Both the position numbers and the translations under genes were made by a program. From Bacillus sp. sid0103 (GTDB lineage Bacteria; Bacillota; Bacilli; Bacillales_B; DSM-18226), in NCBI RefSeq assembly GCF_019219025.1, contig NZ_JAHUWN010000021.1, positions 51,915-115,914 on the forward strand: a stretch of DNA of 64,000 nucleotides, in the 5' to 3' direction. How positions within the stretch are numbered: the stretch's first letter is position 1; every line of letters starts with the position of its first letter. The notes beneath the pieces are model-generated. The model was not told the DNA's origin. It was given only the letters and a program-made list of their open reading frames with translations, and searched no databases. Shown one piece after another: positions 34,467 through 43,160 of the stretch.

Positions 34467-34772
34467 CTAAAGAATACACTCATTCTCAACAATATCTATC
34501 AGCTGCTTCAATTGCTTTACACTTTGATCTAAAGAAAGTGAATAATAGCGCTGTGTACCTTTTTGTTCAATTTCCACAAGATGGTTGTCGCGCATAATTT
34601 TTAAATGATGGGAAATTGCCGGGCGCGACAGATTCGACTGTTCGGCAATTTCATTAACACTTAACCGCTCATGTTCTGCCAGCAAAAGGATAATATCCTG
34701 CCTTGCTGGATCACTTAAAGCGTTAAATAACGGAATACATGCCCTAAATACATCAATAGCTTGCTGTGCCAT
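34467..34772 (-). CDS. ArsR/SmtB-family repressor
   Basis: A 101-residue winged helix protein: LFNALSDPARQDIILLLAEHERLSVNEIAEQSNLSRPAISHHLKIM is the ArsR helix-turn-helix. The metal-binding ELCVCDL motif of ArsR/CadC is absent, and the only cysteines are away from that helix, so metal sensing is unlikely. It is cotranscribed with the SDR gene 45 nt upstream and probably represses the pair from the ATGTTTAA repeats at 35627-35670. Confidence 0.85.
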   Translation of the reverse strand: MAQQAIDVFRACIPLFNALSDPARQDIILLLAEHERLSVNEIAEQSNLSRPAISHHLKIMRDNHLVEIEQKGTQRYYSLSLDQSVKQLKQLIDIVENECIL

Positions 34773-34817
34773 ATATAGAATATTCCTCCTTGTTCTAGGT
34801 CAAAGTGCAGCAAGGAA

Positions 34818-35582
34818 TCACTTTTCCCCTGCAACATACTTTGCAATTTTAGCCGCAACGCTTCGTGGCATAAATTTTGCCGCAAGAGCACCTGATTTAT
34901 TTAATCCACCTGTAATAATTACACGTTTCCCACGCATCAATGCTTCATAACCGCTTTTTGCTACTAGATCAGAAGCCATCGCACGACTGAACATTTTCGT
35001 GCCCTCGACACTCGCAACAGAACCAAAATTAGTTTTGGTTGCACCTGGACAAAGCGTTGTTACTGTGATGGAACTGCCAGCTAGCTCTTCAACAAGTGCT
35101 TCTGAAAACGAAAGGACAAATGCCTTTGTTGCATAATACACAGCCATGAGTGGACCGGGTTGAAATGCCGCGGTACTTGCAACATTTAAAATTCTGCCGC
35201 TGTTCCTTTGTTTCATTTTTTGTAAACAGTAATATGTTAATTCAGTCAGTGCGGATACGTTTAATTGAATCATATTTAATTGTTTTTGGATATCCAGTTC
35301 ATCAAACTTACCCATTAACCCGAAACCTGCATTATTCACCAGCACATCTATGTCTATTCCTCTGCTTTCCATTTCCTCAAAAACTTCCTTAGCAGCACCA
35401 TGGACACTCAAATCCTTAGGAATGATGGTCACTTCTATATTAATATACGATTGCTGGATTTCCTCCAGTTTTTTCTCGTTTCTAGCAACTAGTACAAGAT
35501 TGTAGCCATCATTAGCGAAAAGTTTTACAAACTCATATCCTAAACCGCTTGTTGCACCTGTAATTAATGCTGTCTTCTTCAT
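34818..35582 (-). CDS. Short-chain dehydrogenase/reductase
   Basis: About 254 residues of the classical SDR family. TGATSGLG binds NAD(P), NNAGFG stabilises the fold, and S plus YYATK (Y-x-x-x-K) is the catalytic set. The C-terminal GKRVIITGGLNKSGALAAKFMPRSVAAKI resembles YqjQ/DltE-like members. The substrate is unknown. Start MKKTAL at 35582 follows GGAGGAG. It forms an operon with the downstream ArsR regulator, so expression is likely induced by a small molecule. Confidence 0.82.
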   Translation of the reverse strand: MKKTALITGATSGLGYEFVKLFANDGYNLVLVARNEKKLEEIQQSYINIEVTIIPKDLSVHGAAKEVFEEMESRGIDIDVLVNNAGFGLMGKFDELDIQKQLNMIQLNVSALTELTYYCLQKMKQRNSGRILNVASTAAFQPGPLMAVYYATKAFVLSFSEALVEELAGSSITVTTLCPGATKTNFGSVASVEGTKMFSRAMASDLVAKSGYEALMRGKRVIITGGLNKSGALAAKFMPRSVAAKIAKYVAGEK

Positions 35583-35626
35583 AATTTTTTCTCCTCCCAT
35601 ATTTTATTACACTTTTAAGTTCTCTA

Positions 35627-35670
35627 ATGTTTAAATATTTAAATGTTTAAATGTTTAAATGTTTAAACAT
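35627..35670. promoter_or_regulatory. ATGTTTAA tandem repeats, candidate ArsR operator
   Basis: Five 8-bp units (ATGTTTAA, once ATATTTAA) run head to tail and end in ACAT, between 45 and 88 nt upstream of the SDR start. This is also a strong TTTAAA-rich promoter region. The tandem arrangement would allow several ArsR dimers to bind side by side. Confidence 0.5.
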
Positions 35671-35815
35671 ATAATAATTAATTACACAACCAATGTCAAC
35701 ATCATATTCACCATGCAGAGGCAGGAAGTATTGGATTTGAATGAAAATCAGACATAGTTTATTTTATCCAGCACATCCTAAATAGAAGAACTAAGTGGAC
35801 GGAGGAGGAAATAAC

Positions 35816-37024
35816 TTGAATATTGATGATATCATCGTAGCACGAGAAAAGATGAAGGGAATTGTCCACACCACTCCCCTTGATTACTCCAAAACATTCA
35901 GTCAGCTCGCTCATAATGATGTCTTTTTAAAGCTTGAAAATCTCCAAAAGACAGGCTCCTTTAAAGTAAGGGGCTCTTTCAATAAGCTTAACTCGCTGTC
36001 AAAGGAAGAACTGGCTAAGGGAGTAGTCGCCGCATCAGCGGGAAACCACGCTCAAGGTGTAGCTTATTCGAGCCAAATGCTTGGTGTTCCTTGTACCATT
36101 GTCATGCCAAAAGGAGCGCCACTTAGCAAGATTCTAGCTACAAAGCAATATGGAGCCGAAGTTGTCTTAGAAGGGGCAGTTTTTGATGATGCGCTCGCCT
36201 ATGCTTTAAAACTGAAGGAGCAAATGGATGCTACCTTTATTCATGCTTTTGATGATGAAGCAATCATGACCGGACAAGGAACGGTCGGTTTAGAAATTCT
36301 TGATCAACTTCCTGAAGTAGAAGCTGTTATTTGCCCAATTGGCGGCGGTGGACTTATTGCTGGTGTTTCTATGGCAGTAAAGGAAAAAAATCCTCATGTT
36401 TCTGTTTACGGTATTCAGGCACTTGCCTGCCCGAGTATGAAGCAGTCCTTATTTGAACAAAAACCCGTTATGGTTGAGTCAACGCCGACAATGGCTGACG
36501 GTATTGCTGTTAAGAAACCTGGACTAAAACCGTTTGAAATTGTTCAAAAATACGTGGATGATGTATTTTGTGTCGATGAAATGGAAATTGCCAGGACCAT
36601 GCTTATGCTATTGGAAAGAAATAAGCTGTTAGTAGAGGGCTCGGGTGCGGTCTCACTTGCTTCCTTGCTTTATGATAAATTGAATATAAAAGAGAAAAAA
36701 GTGGTGGCTGTGTTAAGCGGCGGGAACGTCGATATGAATTTTATCTCAAGAATTATTGAACGGGGCTTGGTTGAATCTGGCAGATACGCTAATTTTATGA
36801 TTACCTTAAAAGACAAACCTGGTGAGCTTCAACGGGTCTTAGGCTCCATTACCGAATTAGATGCAAACGTTCAAACGGTTAATCTCCATCGGATTGGTAA
36901 GGATATTTATCCTGGCTATGCCCAAATCGAGATTTCGGTCGAGACCAAAAACCACGATCATATTGAGCTATTGCATAAAGTTCTGACTGAGAAAAACTAT
37001 CATGTAGAAATGGGACATTTCTAG
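35816..37024 (+). CDS. ilvA: Threonine ammonia-lyase (dehydratase) with ACT domain
   Basis: About 402 residues. PLP lysine K50 lies in KTGSFKVRG; SAGNHAQG and CPIGGGGLIAG hold the phosphate and cofactor. Residues about 325-402 form a regulatory ACT-type domain (ITLKDKPGELQRVLGSI). It deaminates threonine to 2-oxobutyrate. The single ACT domain and this length fit the medium-length TdcB/IlvA form. I chose TTG at 35816 because GGAGGAGG lies 8 nt upstream; the frame also opens at GTG 35795 without a site. It is monocistronic. Confidence 0.88.
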   Translation: MNIDDIIVAREKMKGIVHTTPLDYSKTFSQLAHNDVFLKLENLQKTGSFKVRGSFNKLNSLSKEELAKGVVAASAGNHAQGVAYSSQMLGVPCTIVMPKGAPLSKILATKQYGAEVVLEGAVFDDALAYALKLKEQMDATFIHAFDDEAIMTGQGTVGLEILDQLPEVEAVICPIGGGGLIAGVSMAVKEKNPHVSVYGIQALACPSMKQSLFEQKPVMVESTPTMADGIAVKKPGLKPFEIVQKYVDDVFCVDEMEIARTMLMLLERNKLLVEGSGAVSLASLLYDKLNIKEKKVVAVLSGGNVDMNFISRIIERGLVESGRYANFMITLKDKPGELQRVLGSITELDANVQTVNLHRIGKDIYPGYAQIEISVETKNHDHIELLHKVLTEKNYHVEMGHF

Positions 37025-37048
37025 CGTCAACTAGAGGCTCATGAAATT

Positions 37049-37075
37049 AGAGCTTGGAGTAATCCAAGCTCTTTA
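37049..37075. terminator. Bidirectional terminator
   Basis: The stem AGAGCTTGGA/TCCAAGCTCT with a 4-nt loop is followed by TTTATC. It lies between convergent genes. Confidence 0.8.
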
Positions 37076-37082
37076 TCATCTA

Positions 37083-37901
37083 TTATACTAGGTAGTCAAG
37101 AATATCCTCGTTGGTACATTGTAGAGAATATGGGAGATCATCGCGATTGGATGTTAATTGAAAAAAATAAGTGACATCATTGTCCAAGTATGATTGGTAT
37201 CTTAATATGCTCTTATCACTCGTAAGTTTACTTATGATTTGTTCAAAAAATCGTCCTTGCGTCATGGTATCCTTCGAACCTAAGTGAATAATCCCTTTTA
37301 GTTGATTTTCAATGATGAAGTGTAGTTGTTTTGCTAATTGAACATCTAAAAGATTGTTACAGACCAAATTGTTATAGACATCGATTGTTTTATTATTTTT
37401 TATGCTTTCTTTTATTAAATGCAATCTGGGGGAATTCTTCCCCCAGATTGCAGGGATTCGGATAACCATCACTCGTTCATCCAAAATTTCTTTAAGTATA
37501 TTTTCACATGCAATTTTGAATTTCCCATAATCTGATTCAGCAATAGGTATATCTGTTTCTGTGTGGGGCATTGAAAAGTCGCCGTCAAATACATTTGTGG
37601 TAGAAAAGTAATACACCCGGCTGCTTGTATTTTGTAATTCCAATGCCAATTCTTTATGAAACTTGAGCTGTTGGTCAAAATCTCCTCTTAGGCAAGAAAT
37701 CACAATGTCAGGTTTAATTGATTGGATCATTTCCTTCAACTTGTCTATTTGCTGAACTTCCAATTGGAACTGCTTCTCATCAGGGAGACTGGTTAACGAA
37801 GTGGAATAGGTTCCGTATAGATCAAATCCATCTTTAAATTCATCGAGTAACGCTCTTCCTACAAGTCCGCTTGCCCCAAGAATAAGTACCTTTTCCAACA
37901 C
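37083..37901 (-). CDS. RmlD-like NAD(P)-dependent sugar reductase/epimerase
   Basis: A 272-residue extended SDR. GASGLVGRAL binds the dinucleotide; YYFSTTNVFDG and the YGKFKIACE (Y-x-x-x-K) segment follow dTDP-4-dehydrorhamnose reductase (RmlD). No rml genes surround it, so the sugar nucleotide is uncertain. ATG at 37901 follows AAGGGGG. Confidence 0.75.
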   Translation of the reverse strand: MLEKVLILGASGLVGRALLDEFKDGFDLYGTYSTSLTSLPDEKQFQLEVQQIDKLKEMIQSIKPDIVISCLRGDFDQQLKFHKELALELQNTSSRVYYFSTTNVFDGDFSMPHTETDIPIAESDYGKFKIACENILKEILDERVMVIRIPAIWGKNSPRLHLIKESIKNNKTIDVYNNLVCNNLLDVQLAKQLHFIIENQLKGIIHLGSKDTMTQGRFFEQIISKLTSDKSILRYQSYLDNDVTYFFQLTSNRDDLPYSLQCTNEDILDYLV

Positions 37902-37976
37902 GACATCCCCCTTGGAAATTAGAAATTTTCACCACGAAAAGAACTAGGCCTTTACCTAGCTTCTTTCATTCTTACA

Positions 37977-38315
37977 CTATAACTTTTTAACAAATTCTGA
38001 TTTTAAGCTCATTGCGCCAAAACCATCAATTTTGCAATCAATATTGTGATCACCATCCACTAAACGGATGTTTTTAACTTTGGTTCCAGCTTTTAAAACC
38101 GAAGAACTCCCTTTTACTTTTAAGTCCTTGATGACAGTAATAGAGTCTCCATCGGTTAATACATTTCCATTGGAATCTTTCACAACTTTTTGCTCTTCCT
38201 GTTCCACTTCTGATTCTAAATTCCATTCATGAGCACATTCTGGGCACACAAAAAGACTTCCATCCTCGTATGTGTATTCTGAATTACATTTAGGGCAATT
38301 TGGTAAGGTAGACAT
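37977..38315 (-). CDS. PhnA/YjdM-like zinc ribbon protein
   Basis: About 112 residues. An N-terminal zinc ribbon ([23 protein letters not shown]) precedes the PhnA domain ([34 protein letters not shown]). The family is named from the E. coli phn locus but is not needed for phosphonate use. Start MSTLPN at 38315 follows GGAGG with 10-nt spacing. It is common and monocistronic in Bacillus, and the function is not established. Confidence 0.87.
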   Translation of the reverse strand: MSTLPNCPKCNSEYTYEDGSLFVCPECAHEWNLESEVEQEEQKVVKDSNGNVLTDGDSITVIKDLKVKGSSSVLKAGTKVKNIRLVDGDHNIDCKIDGFGAMSLKSEFVKKL

Positions 38316-38393
38316 ATAATCCATTCCTCCATTCATCCCTGTTATTCTAAACCATCTGAGGGTTTCTAGTCTAGGTGATGGTAGTGGTTTACT

Positions 38394-39293
38394 TTAGGCG
38401 TTCAAAATATATTCATAGCAGGCTACACCTTCCACTTGCCGAAAACCTTCATTAATATATAAAGCCTGTGCCCGCTCGTTTTCTCCATTAACCGAAAGGA
38501 TGGTTTTTTTGTAGTTTTTTTCTCTCGCAAACTGGAGGGCGGCTCTTAACAGAATTCTGCCTAGTCCAAGTCCTTGATATTCAGGGATGACAGCAAGCGG
38601 GCCTATATTCATAATCGGTGCATTTTCAAATTCGTCGTCAGCACCCCTTACGATTCCAATGGGCTTTCCGAGATGATAAAGAATTTTCATTCCGCCTTCT
38701 AGGTAATCATTATCTGAAACCATTTTTGCTACCATTTCAGGTGTGACCGGTGTTTCATTTCCCTTTAGTTTCGCAAACCCGGCATTACGGACTTCACTCC
38801 AAATCGGCTCATCTTCCCCTGTACGAAAAGCTTGAATACAATAATCTTGCGGCACGTTCCATTCAGGCACATCACTGTCATCTCTAACAAGTAAAAAGGC
38901 ATATCTCTCTACGGAAAAATCTAACTGCCCCATCAACTCCATTAAAGGTAAATTATTTAACGGAATAAAAATGTAAACCTTCTTTAGTCCCTCGGTATGC
39001 TTTAAGAGGGAAGCCATCAGCTTCTTGTAAATGGAGACGTCCTCACTTTCGGAATGAAAAATTCGAAAGCGGGCCCTCTGTCCACGTCGATTGTATTCAT
39101 CGATGATCAGCGAAGCCGCAGCGATGGTTTTACCTTGTTGATCAGTCACAATATACGTCGGATTCTCAGCATTCGGTTTAAATCCCTTCAAATCTTCTTC
39201 ATACAAAAAAGAGTCATCGACCTCATTTCGATGCTTCTGGCAATACTCAACAAAGTCTTTAATTCTATGGTCTGTCAAAGCCTCTACTCTCAT
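38394..39293 (-). CDS. GNAT family N-acetyltransferase (tandem domains)
   Basis: About 299 residues. The C-terminal domain has the acetyl-CoA motif VIPEYQGLGLGRILLRAAL and ends ALYINEGFRQV. The N-terminal domain is a second, weaker GNAT fold. It resembles MshD-like two-domain acetyltransferases. The substrate is unknown. ATG at 39293 is preferred; a TTG 18 nt upstream is possible, and both have weak ribosome sites. Confidence 0.78.
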   Translation of the reverse strand: MRVEALTDHRIKDFVEYCQKHRNEVDDSFLYEEDLKGFKPNAENPTYIVTDQQGKTIAAASLIIDEYNRRGQRARFRIFHSESEDVSIYKKLMASLLKHTEGLKKVYIFIPLNNLPLMELMGQLDFSVERYAFLLVRDDSDVPEWNVPQDYCIQAFRTGEDEPIWSEVRNAGFAKLKGNETPVTPEMVAKMVSDNDYLEGGMKILYHLGKPIGIVRGADDEFENAPIMNIGPLAVIPEYQGLGLGRILLRAALQFAREKNYKKTILSVNGENERAQALYINEGFRQVEGVACYEYILNA

Positions 39294-39383
39294 ATCCACA
39301 CCAACTCTCAATTAGAAATGCATGTACAATTTATATATTCTTGAAAACTGCCTCAATTCCCTGTTTTCATTCTCTTGTAAAAA

Positions 39384-39433
39384 AAGAGTGCCTGACACCA
39401 ATTCGGGGGGTTCCGAATTGGTGTCAGGCACCA
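39384..39433. repeat. Dispersed GTGTCAGGCAC hairpin, copy 3 (perfect)
   Basis: AGTGCCTGACACCAATTCGG and its exact reverse complement flank a loop of about 6 nt. It is flanked by A- and T-rich sequence. It lies between the minus-strand acetyltransferase and sugar operon. Confidence 0.88.
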
Positions 39434-39441
39434 TTCTCTTT

Positions 39442-39990
39442 CTATTCTAAATTGCTATGTCGGCCGAACGCTAGTGTGTGATCGACTTCGTTGAGCTTGC
39501 TGTAAAGTAAACATAAGGTATCGAATAGAATATGGGCACATTGGTCGAATAAGGAACCAAGCGGCTGGATTGTTTTCAACTCATTCTCACGGCGATATTT
39601 TGTGGCGGCTGGTACGTGAAGAATCTGTGTTGCCGCTGCAGCTAATGGAGATTCTGGATTAGTGGTAACAGCCATTACCGAACAGCCCAATGATTGCGTT
39701 TTTTCAGCTGTCCAAACCACGTTTTTCGTTGTACCTGAACCGGAAATGGCCACTAATAAGTCACCTTCTGCAATTGAGGGTGTGATGGTCTCTCCTACAA
39801 CAAATACGGTTGCTCCTAAATGCATTAAGCGCATCGCAAATGATTTGGCCATTAACCCGGAACGCCCTTCTCCAATCACAAATATCCGTTTCGCTGTTTG
39901 CAATTGCACCGCTAACTCCTGAAGCTGGCCCTCTTCCACTTGGCTAAGGACTGTTTCGACTTCTTTTAAGATAGTAGGAATAACTGACAT
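39442..39990 (-). CDS. PHI-like SIS domain sugar-phosphate isomerase
   Basis: A 182-residue SIS protein of the 6-phospho-3-hexuloisomerase (HxlB) family. GEGRSGLMAKSFAMRLMHLG and AISGSGTTKNVV are the sugar-phosphate loops. PHI moves a keto group between C3 and C2 of a hexulose 6-phosphate. It lies 3 nt after the HPS-like gene. Given the KguK/KguT neighbours, interconversion of 2-keto- and 3-keto-6-phosphogluconate is a chemically equivalent possibility. The family call is firm, the substrate is inference. Confidence 0.8.
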   Translation of the reverse strand: MSVIPTILKEVETVLSQVEEGQLQELAVQLQTAKRIFVIGEGRSGLMAKSFAMRLMHLGATVFVVGETITPSIAEGDLLVAISGSGTTKNVVWTAEKTQSLGCSVMAVTTNPESPLAAAATQILHVPAATKYRRENELKTIQPLGSLFDQCAHILFDTLCLLYSKLNEVDHTLAFGRHSNLE

Positions 39991-39993
39991 GCT

Positions 39994-40626
39994 CTATTTC
40001 CCCTCCGTTTGTAAAATAACTTGTTTAAATTGTGCCGCCGCTGCTGCAGGATTTTCCGCTTTCGTAATCGCTGAACCGATAATGACCACTTCCGGGTTCA
40101 GTGACTCTATCAGATTATGAATCGAATCTAGCTTAATTCCTCCTGCTGCTGCCACCTGAAACGCTGAGAAATCACTTGCCTTTGTGCCTTGATTTTGACT
40201 GCCTAGTTCCTCTTGTTGGTCCTTACTCACATGCTCGCAAAAAATGGCCTCGCTGTATTTTCGTAATGCCTGTTTTTGTTCATCAGAAGTATTTAAGAGA
40301 TCAATCATGACCTTTTTTTGATAACGATTCGCTACTTCCATACACGTATCAATTGTCACTAAAGGAGACACTCCCATGACGGTCGCAACATCTGCTCCCG
40401 CCTCAAAACACAGTTCAAATTCATAGCGGGCATTATCGATCGTTTTAATATCAGCAACAATTTGTTTATGTGGAAATGCTTGTTTTATCTCTTTAATACT
40501 TGCTGTACCAAATTCTTTAATGAGCGAAGTTCCAACCTCAATCCAATCGATGGAATTCTCCACTTTTTTAGTTAATTCGATCGCTTCAGCTATGTTCATT
40601 CGATCTAAAGCAAGTTGAATGTTCAT
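39994..40626 (-). CDS. HPS/KGPDC-family enzyme (OMPDC superfamily)
   Basis: About 210 residues, a (beta/alpha)8 barrel. D8, E30, D59-x-K61-x-x-D64 and H132 match the metal and catalytic residues of 3-hexulose-6-phosphate synthase and 3-keto-L-gulonate-6-phosphate decarboxylase (UlaD). The loop reads HVSKD; from memory UlaD has HRSRD and HPS has HTGYD, so the basic residue at 135 leans to a decarboxylase. Start MNIQLA at 40626 follows AAAGGAG; an upstream extension crosses the operator. It is coupled with the PHI-like gene and controlled by the LacI-type protein upstream. Confidence 0.78.
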   Translation of the reverse strand: MNIQLALDRMNIAEAIELTKKVENSIDWIEVGTSLIKEFGTASIKEIKQAFPHKQIVADIKTIDNARYEFELCFEAGADVATVMGVSPLVTIDTCMEVANRYQKKVMIDLLNTSDEQKQALRKYSEAIFCEHVSKDQQEELGSQNQGTKASDFSAFQVAAAGGIKLDSIHNLIESLNPEVVIIGSAITKAENPAAAAAQFKQVILQTEGK

Positions 40627-40654
40627 AATCAAACTCCTTTTAATGGGTCTGGGT

Positions 40655-40685
40655 TGATAAATCGATTTACTAAATCGGTTTATGA
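40655..40685. promoter_or_regulatory. LacI-type operators before the HPS-like gene
   Basis: ATAAATCGATTTA and TAAATCGGTTTA lie in tandem about 30-60 nt upstream of the HPS start. The same two motifs lie before the KguE-like gene at 44906-44945. They fit the A/T-flanked central CG symmetry of LacI/GalR sites. Confidence 0.6.
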
Positions 40686-40726
40686 AAAAATTATACTTCA
40701 TTTGTAAGCGTTTTTCAATGAACAAA

Positions 40727-40759
40727 ATGTGCCTGAACGACTCATGGTGTCAGGCACTA
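40727..40759. repeat. Dispersed GTGTCAGGCAC element, copy 4
   Basis: GTGCCTGA and TGTCAGGCAC form an imperfect hairpin between the LacI and HPS genes. Confidence 0.6.
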
Positions 40760-40768
40760 ACGAATCTT

Positions 40769-41746
40769 TTACATCAACCTGCTTGGAAAAACAAACACTT
40801 CAGGGCGTATGTGTTCTTTGTTAATCTGTTCAAATAATAGTTCGGCAGCCTTTTGCCCCATGTCCTTTGCAGGCTGAATGATGAAGGAAATAGGTGCATC
40901 CAGCAAATGAGCGAATGGGATATTATCAAAGACAATCAATTCCAAGTCATTCCCAAGCTTGATTCCCTTTTCCTTTAGAAACTCCATAACCGCCAGTAAA
41001 ACACGGTCGTTTGCAGCAAAGAGTGCTGTCGGCTTAACCTTCAATGAAAAAAGTTGTTCAAGTTTGCTTTTCATTTCGGGGATGCTTGCTTCGATAATAA
41101 ACGCAGGATTTATCTCTATGTCAGCATCGATTAATGCCTTTTTATACCCTGCTAATCGGTCGATGCGGGTACTAACCTTGAGCGGTTGCACCACAAAAGC
41201 AATATTCTGGTGGTCCCGCTCAATGAAATGTTGCACTGCCTTGCATGTAGAATCTGTATTGTCGGTAATAATTGAAAACACATCGAGATTCTCAACTTTT
41301 CGATCTACAAACACAACCGGATAGCCCTGCTTCACCATACGTTTGTATAAATCATTATTTTGCCCTGTCGGAAAAATAATCAGACCATCCACTTGCTTTG
41401 CTCGTAACATTTCAATATATTTCTTTTCCTTTTCGGGATCATCATCGGCGTTACAAACGATGGCATGTAAATCATGCTTATGACAAAAATCCTCAATGGC
41501 ACGGCTGATTTCCGTTGAAAAATAATGGGTAATATTCGCGACAATGATTCCAACCATCGAGGTCCGCTTTTGCTTTAAACTTCTTGCGATGAAATTTGGC
41601 TGGTAGCCAAGCTCCTCAATGGCTTCTTCAATTTTATGTTTCGTTTTTTCCCCCATATATTCAAACCGTTTATTTAAGTATTGAGAAACGGTACTTTTCG
41701 ATACACCTGCCGCTTTTGCTACGTCGGCCATTGTTACTTTTTCCAT
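40769..41746 (-). CDS. LacI-family regulator of the ketogluconate-like locus
   Basis: A 325-residue repressor: N-terminal HTH (TMADVAKAAGVSKSTVSQYLNKRF), hinge (LGYQPNFIARSLKQKRTSMVGIIV) and a periplasmic-binding-like sensor domain. It lies between the kguEKT-like genes and the HPS-PHI pair, with candidate operators before both. In pseudomonads the LacI-type PtxS controls the 2-ketogluconate operon; this is a functional analogy, not shown orthology. Confidence 0.87.
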   Translation of the reverse strand: MEKVTMADVAKAAGVSKSTVSQYLNKRFEYMGEKTKHKIEEAIEELGYQPNFIARSLKQKRTSMVGIIVANITHYFSTEISRAIEDFCHKHDLHAIVCNADDDPEKEKKYIEMLRAKQVDGLIIFPTGQNNDLYKRMVKQGYPVVFVDRKVENLDVFSIITDNTDSTCKAVQHFIERDHQNIAFVVQPLKVSTRIDRLAGYKKALIDADIEINPAFIIEASIPEMKSKLEQLFSLKVKPTALFAANDRVLLAVMEFLKEKGIKLGNDLELIVFDNIPFAHLLDAPISFIIQPAKDMGQKAAELLFEQINKEHIRPEVFVFPSRLM

Positions 41747-41832
41747 ACCTATCTTCCTCTTTCCTCTTGGTTCACTGACTTCATTTTAGCGGCAAAGTGA
41801 CTAATTTTCCAGTAATGTTCGAACCCTTTAAA

Positions 41833-41868
41833 TTAATAACAGCTTTGGATCAATTCCAAAGCTGTTAC
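41833..41868 (-). terminator. Hairpin after the KguT-like gene
   Basis: The stem TAACAGCTTTGGA/TCCAAAGCTGTTA with a 4-nt loop is followed on the minus strand by TTAATTT. It separates the transporter from the lacI-type gene. Confidence 0.75.
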
Positions 41869-41875
41869 CACGTTT

Positions 41876-43159
41876 TTATGCACTCACTTTTACATTAGAT
41901 GTCTTACTTTTATCCTTTTTTGCCGCTTTTACTGCTAAGATTGTTAAGATTGCGGAAACGAATAGAGATCCTGCCATAAAGATATAAGAAGCACCGAATC
42001 CACCTGTAGCATCATTTAAATATCCTACAATATAAGAACCTACAAATGAACCTAACGCACCCATACTATTAATAAGAGCCATTGCGCCACCTGCTACATT
42101 ACGCGGCAGGATTTCAGGAATGATGGCAAAGAATGGACCATATGGAGCATACATGGCACCGCCGGCAATTACAAGTAAGACAAATGAAATCCAGAAATGT
42201 TGTGTTCCAATCGCATAAGATGCATAGAATGCCACTGCACCAATTAATAGGAACGGCCAAACAAATGCATTTCGATTCAATGTTTTATCTGAGAAATAAG
42301 AAGCAACTAACATAAGGACAATAGCTAAAATATAAGGAACCGATGATAACCAGCCTGTTTTTACGATATCCATATTTGGCGCGGCTTTAATAATTGATGG
42401 CAGCCACATTACAAATCCATATACTCCAATGCTCCATAGGAAGTATTGTGCACTTAACAAAATAACTGGTTTTGACTTAAAGGCTTCACCATAGTTTTTA
42501 ACAGGTTTAATACCTTCTTGTTCTTTTGCTAATTGTTGTTCAAAATCATTCTTTTCTTGCTCGGTTAACCATTTCGCTTCTCTTGGTTTATCATTAACAA
42601 CTTTCCACCAAATAAAGGCCCAAATCACGGCAGGAAGACCTTCAGCAATAAACATCCATCTCCAGCCAACAGAGTTAACTAAATAACCAGAAATAATGGA
42701 CATCCATAAGACCGTTGCTGGGTTTCCTAAAATTAAAAACGTATTCGCACGAGAACGCTCCGCTTTCGTAAACCAATTACTTAAAAGGACTAGCATGGAC
42801 GGCATGACAGCGCTTTCCACGACCCCAAGGGTAAAGCGAATCACAAATAATAATTTAATATTCGTGACCATACCTGTAAAAGAAGCTAATAGCCCCCATG
42901 CAATCAATGACCAGAAAATCAGTACCTTTGCACTCTTTTTCTCGGCAAATGCAGCACCAGGCACTTGGAAAAAGAAATAGCCTAGGAAGAACAGAGAACC
43001 AAGTAAGGATGAAGTACCAGCTGTAATGTGTAGATCCTCGGCCAATCCTGAAGCGGCACCGAATCCATAGTTGGCACGGTCTAGGTAAGCAAGACTATAC
43101 GTGATAAAAGCTATTGGAATAAGACGCATCCATCGTTGTTTTGCAATCGTTTGTTTCAT
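41876..43159 (-). CDS. kguT: KguT-like MFS sugar-acid transporter
   Basis: A 427-residue ACS-family carrier with 12 membrane helices. YLDRANYGFGAASGLAEDL is the helix-1 signature. GPFFAIIPEILPRNVAGGAMALINSMGALGSF in helix 10-11 is the wording I associate with 2-ketogluconate transporters (KguT). It would import 2-ketogluconate with a proton. It begins right at the end of the kinase gene, within the kguE-kguK-kguT order known from pseudomonads. Related sugar-acid substrates are possible. Confidence 0.75.
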   Translation of the reverse strand: MKQTIAKQRWMRLIPIAFITYSLAYLDRANYGFGAASGLAEDLHITAGTSSLLGSLFFLGYFFFQVPGAAFAEKKSAKVLIFWSLIAWGLLASFTGMVTNIKLLFVIRFTLGVVESAVMPSMLVLLSNWFTKAERSRANTFLILGNPATVLWMSIISGYLVNSVGWRWMFIAEGLPAVIWAFIWWKVVNDKPREAKWLTEQEKNDFEQQLAKEQEGIKPVKNYGEAFKSKPVILLSAQYFLWSIGVYGFVMWLPSIIKAAPNMDIVKTGWLSSVPYILAIVLMLVASYFSDKTLNRNAFVWPFLLIGAVAFYASYAIGTQHFWISFVLLVIAGGAMYAPYGPFFAIIPEILPRNVAGGAMALINSMGALGSFVGSYIVGYLNDATGGFGASYIFMAGSLFVSAILTILAVKAAKKDKSKTSNVKVSA

Positions 43160-43160
43160 G

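Noticed and set aside
39442..40626. Plain formaldehyde-fixing RuMP pair (hxlAB)
   Set aside because: Not excluded, but the regulator, kinase and ketogluconate-type transporter of the locus and the HVSKD loop make another substrate more likely; kept as the null model.
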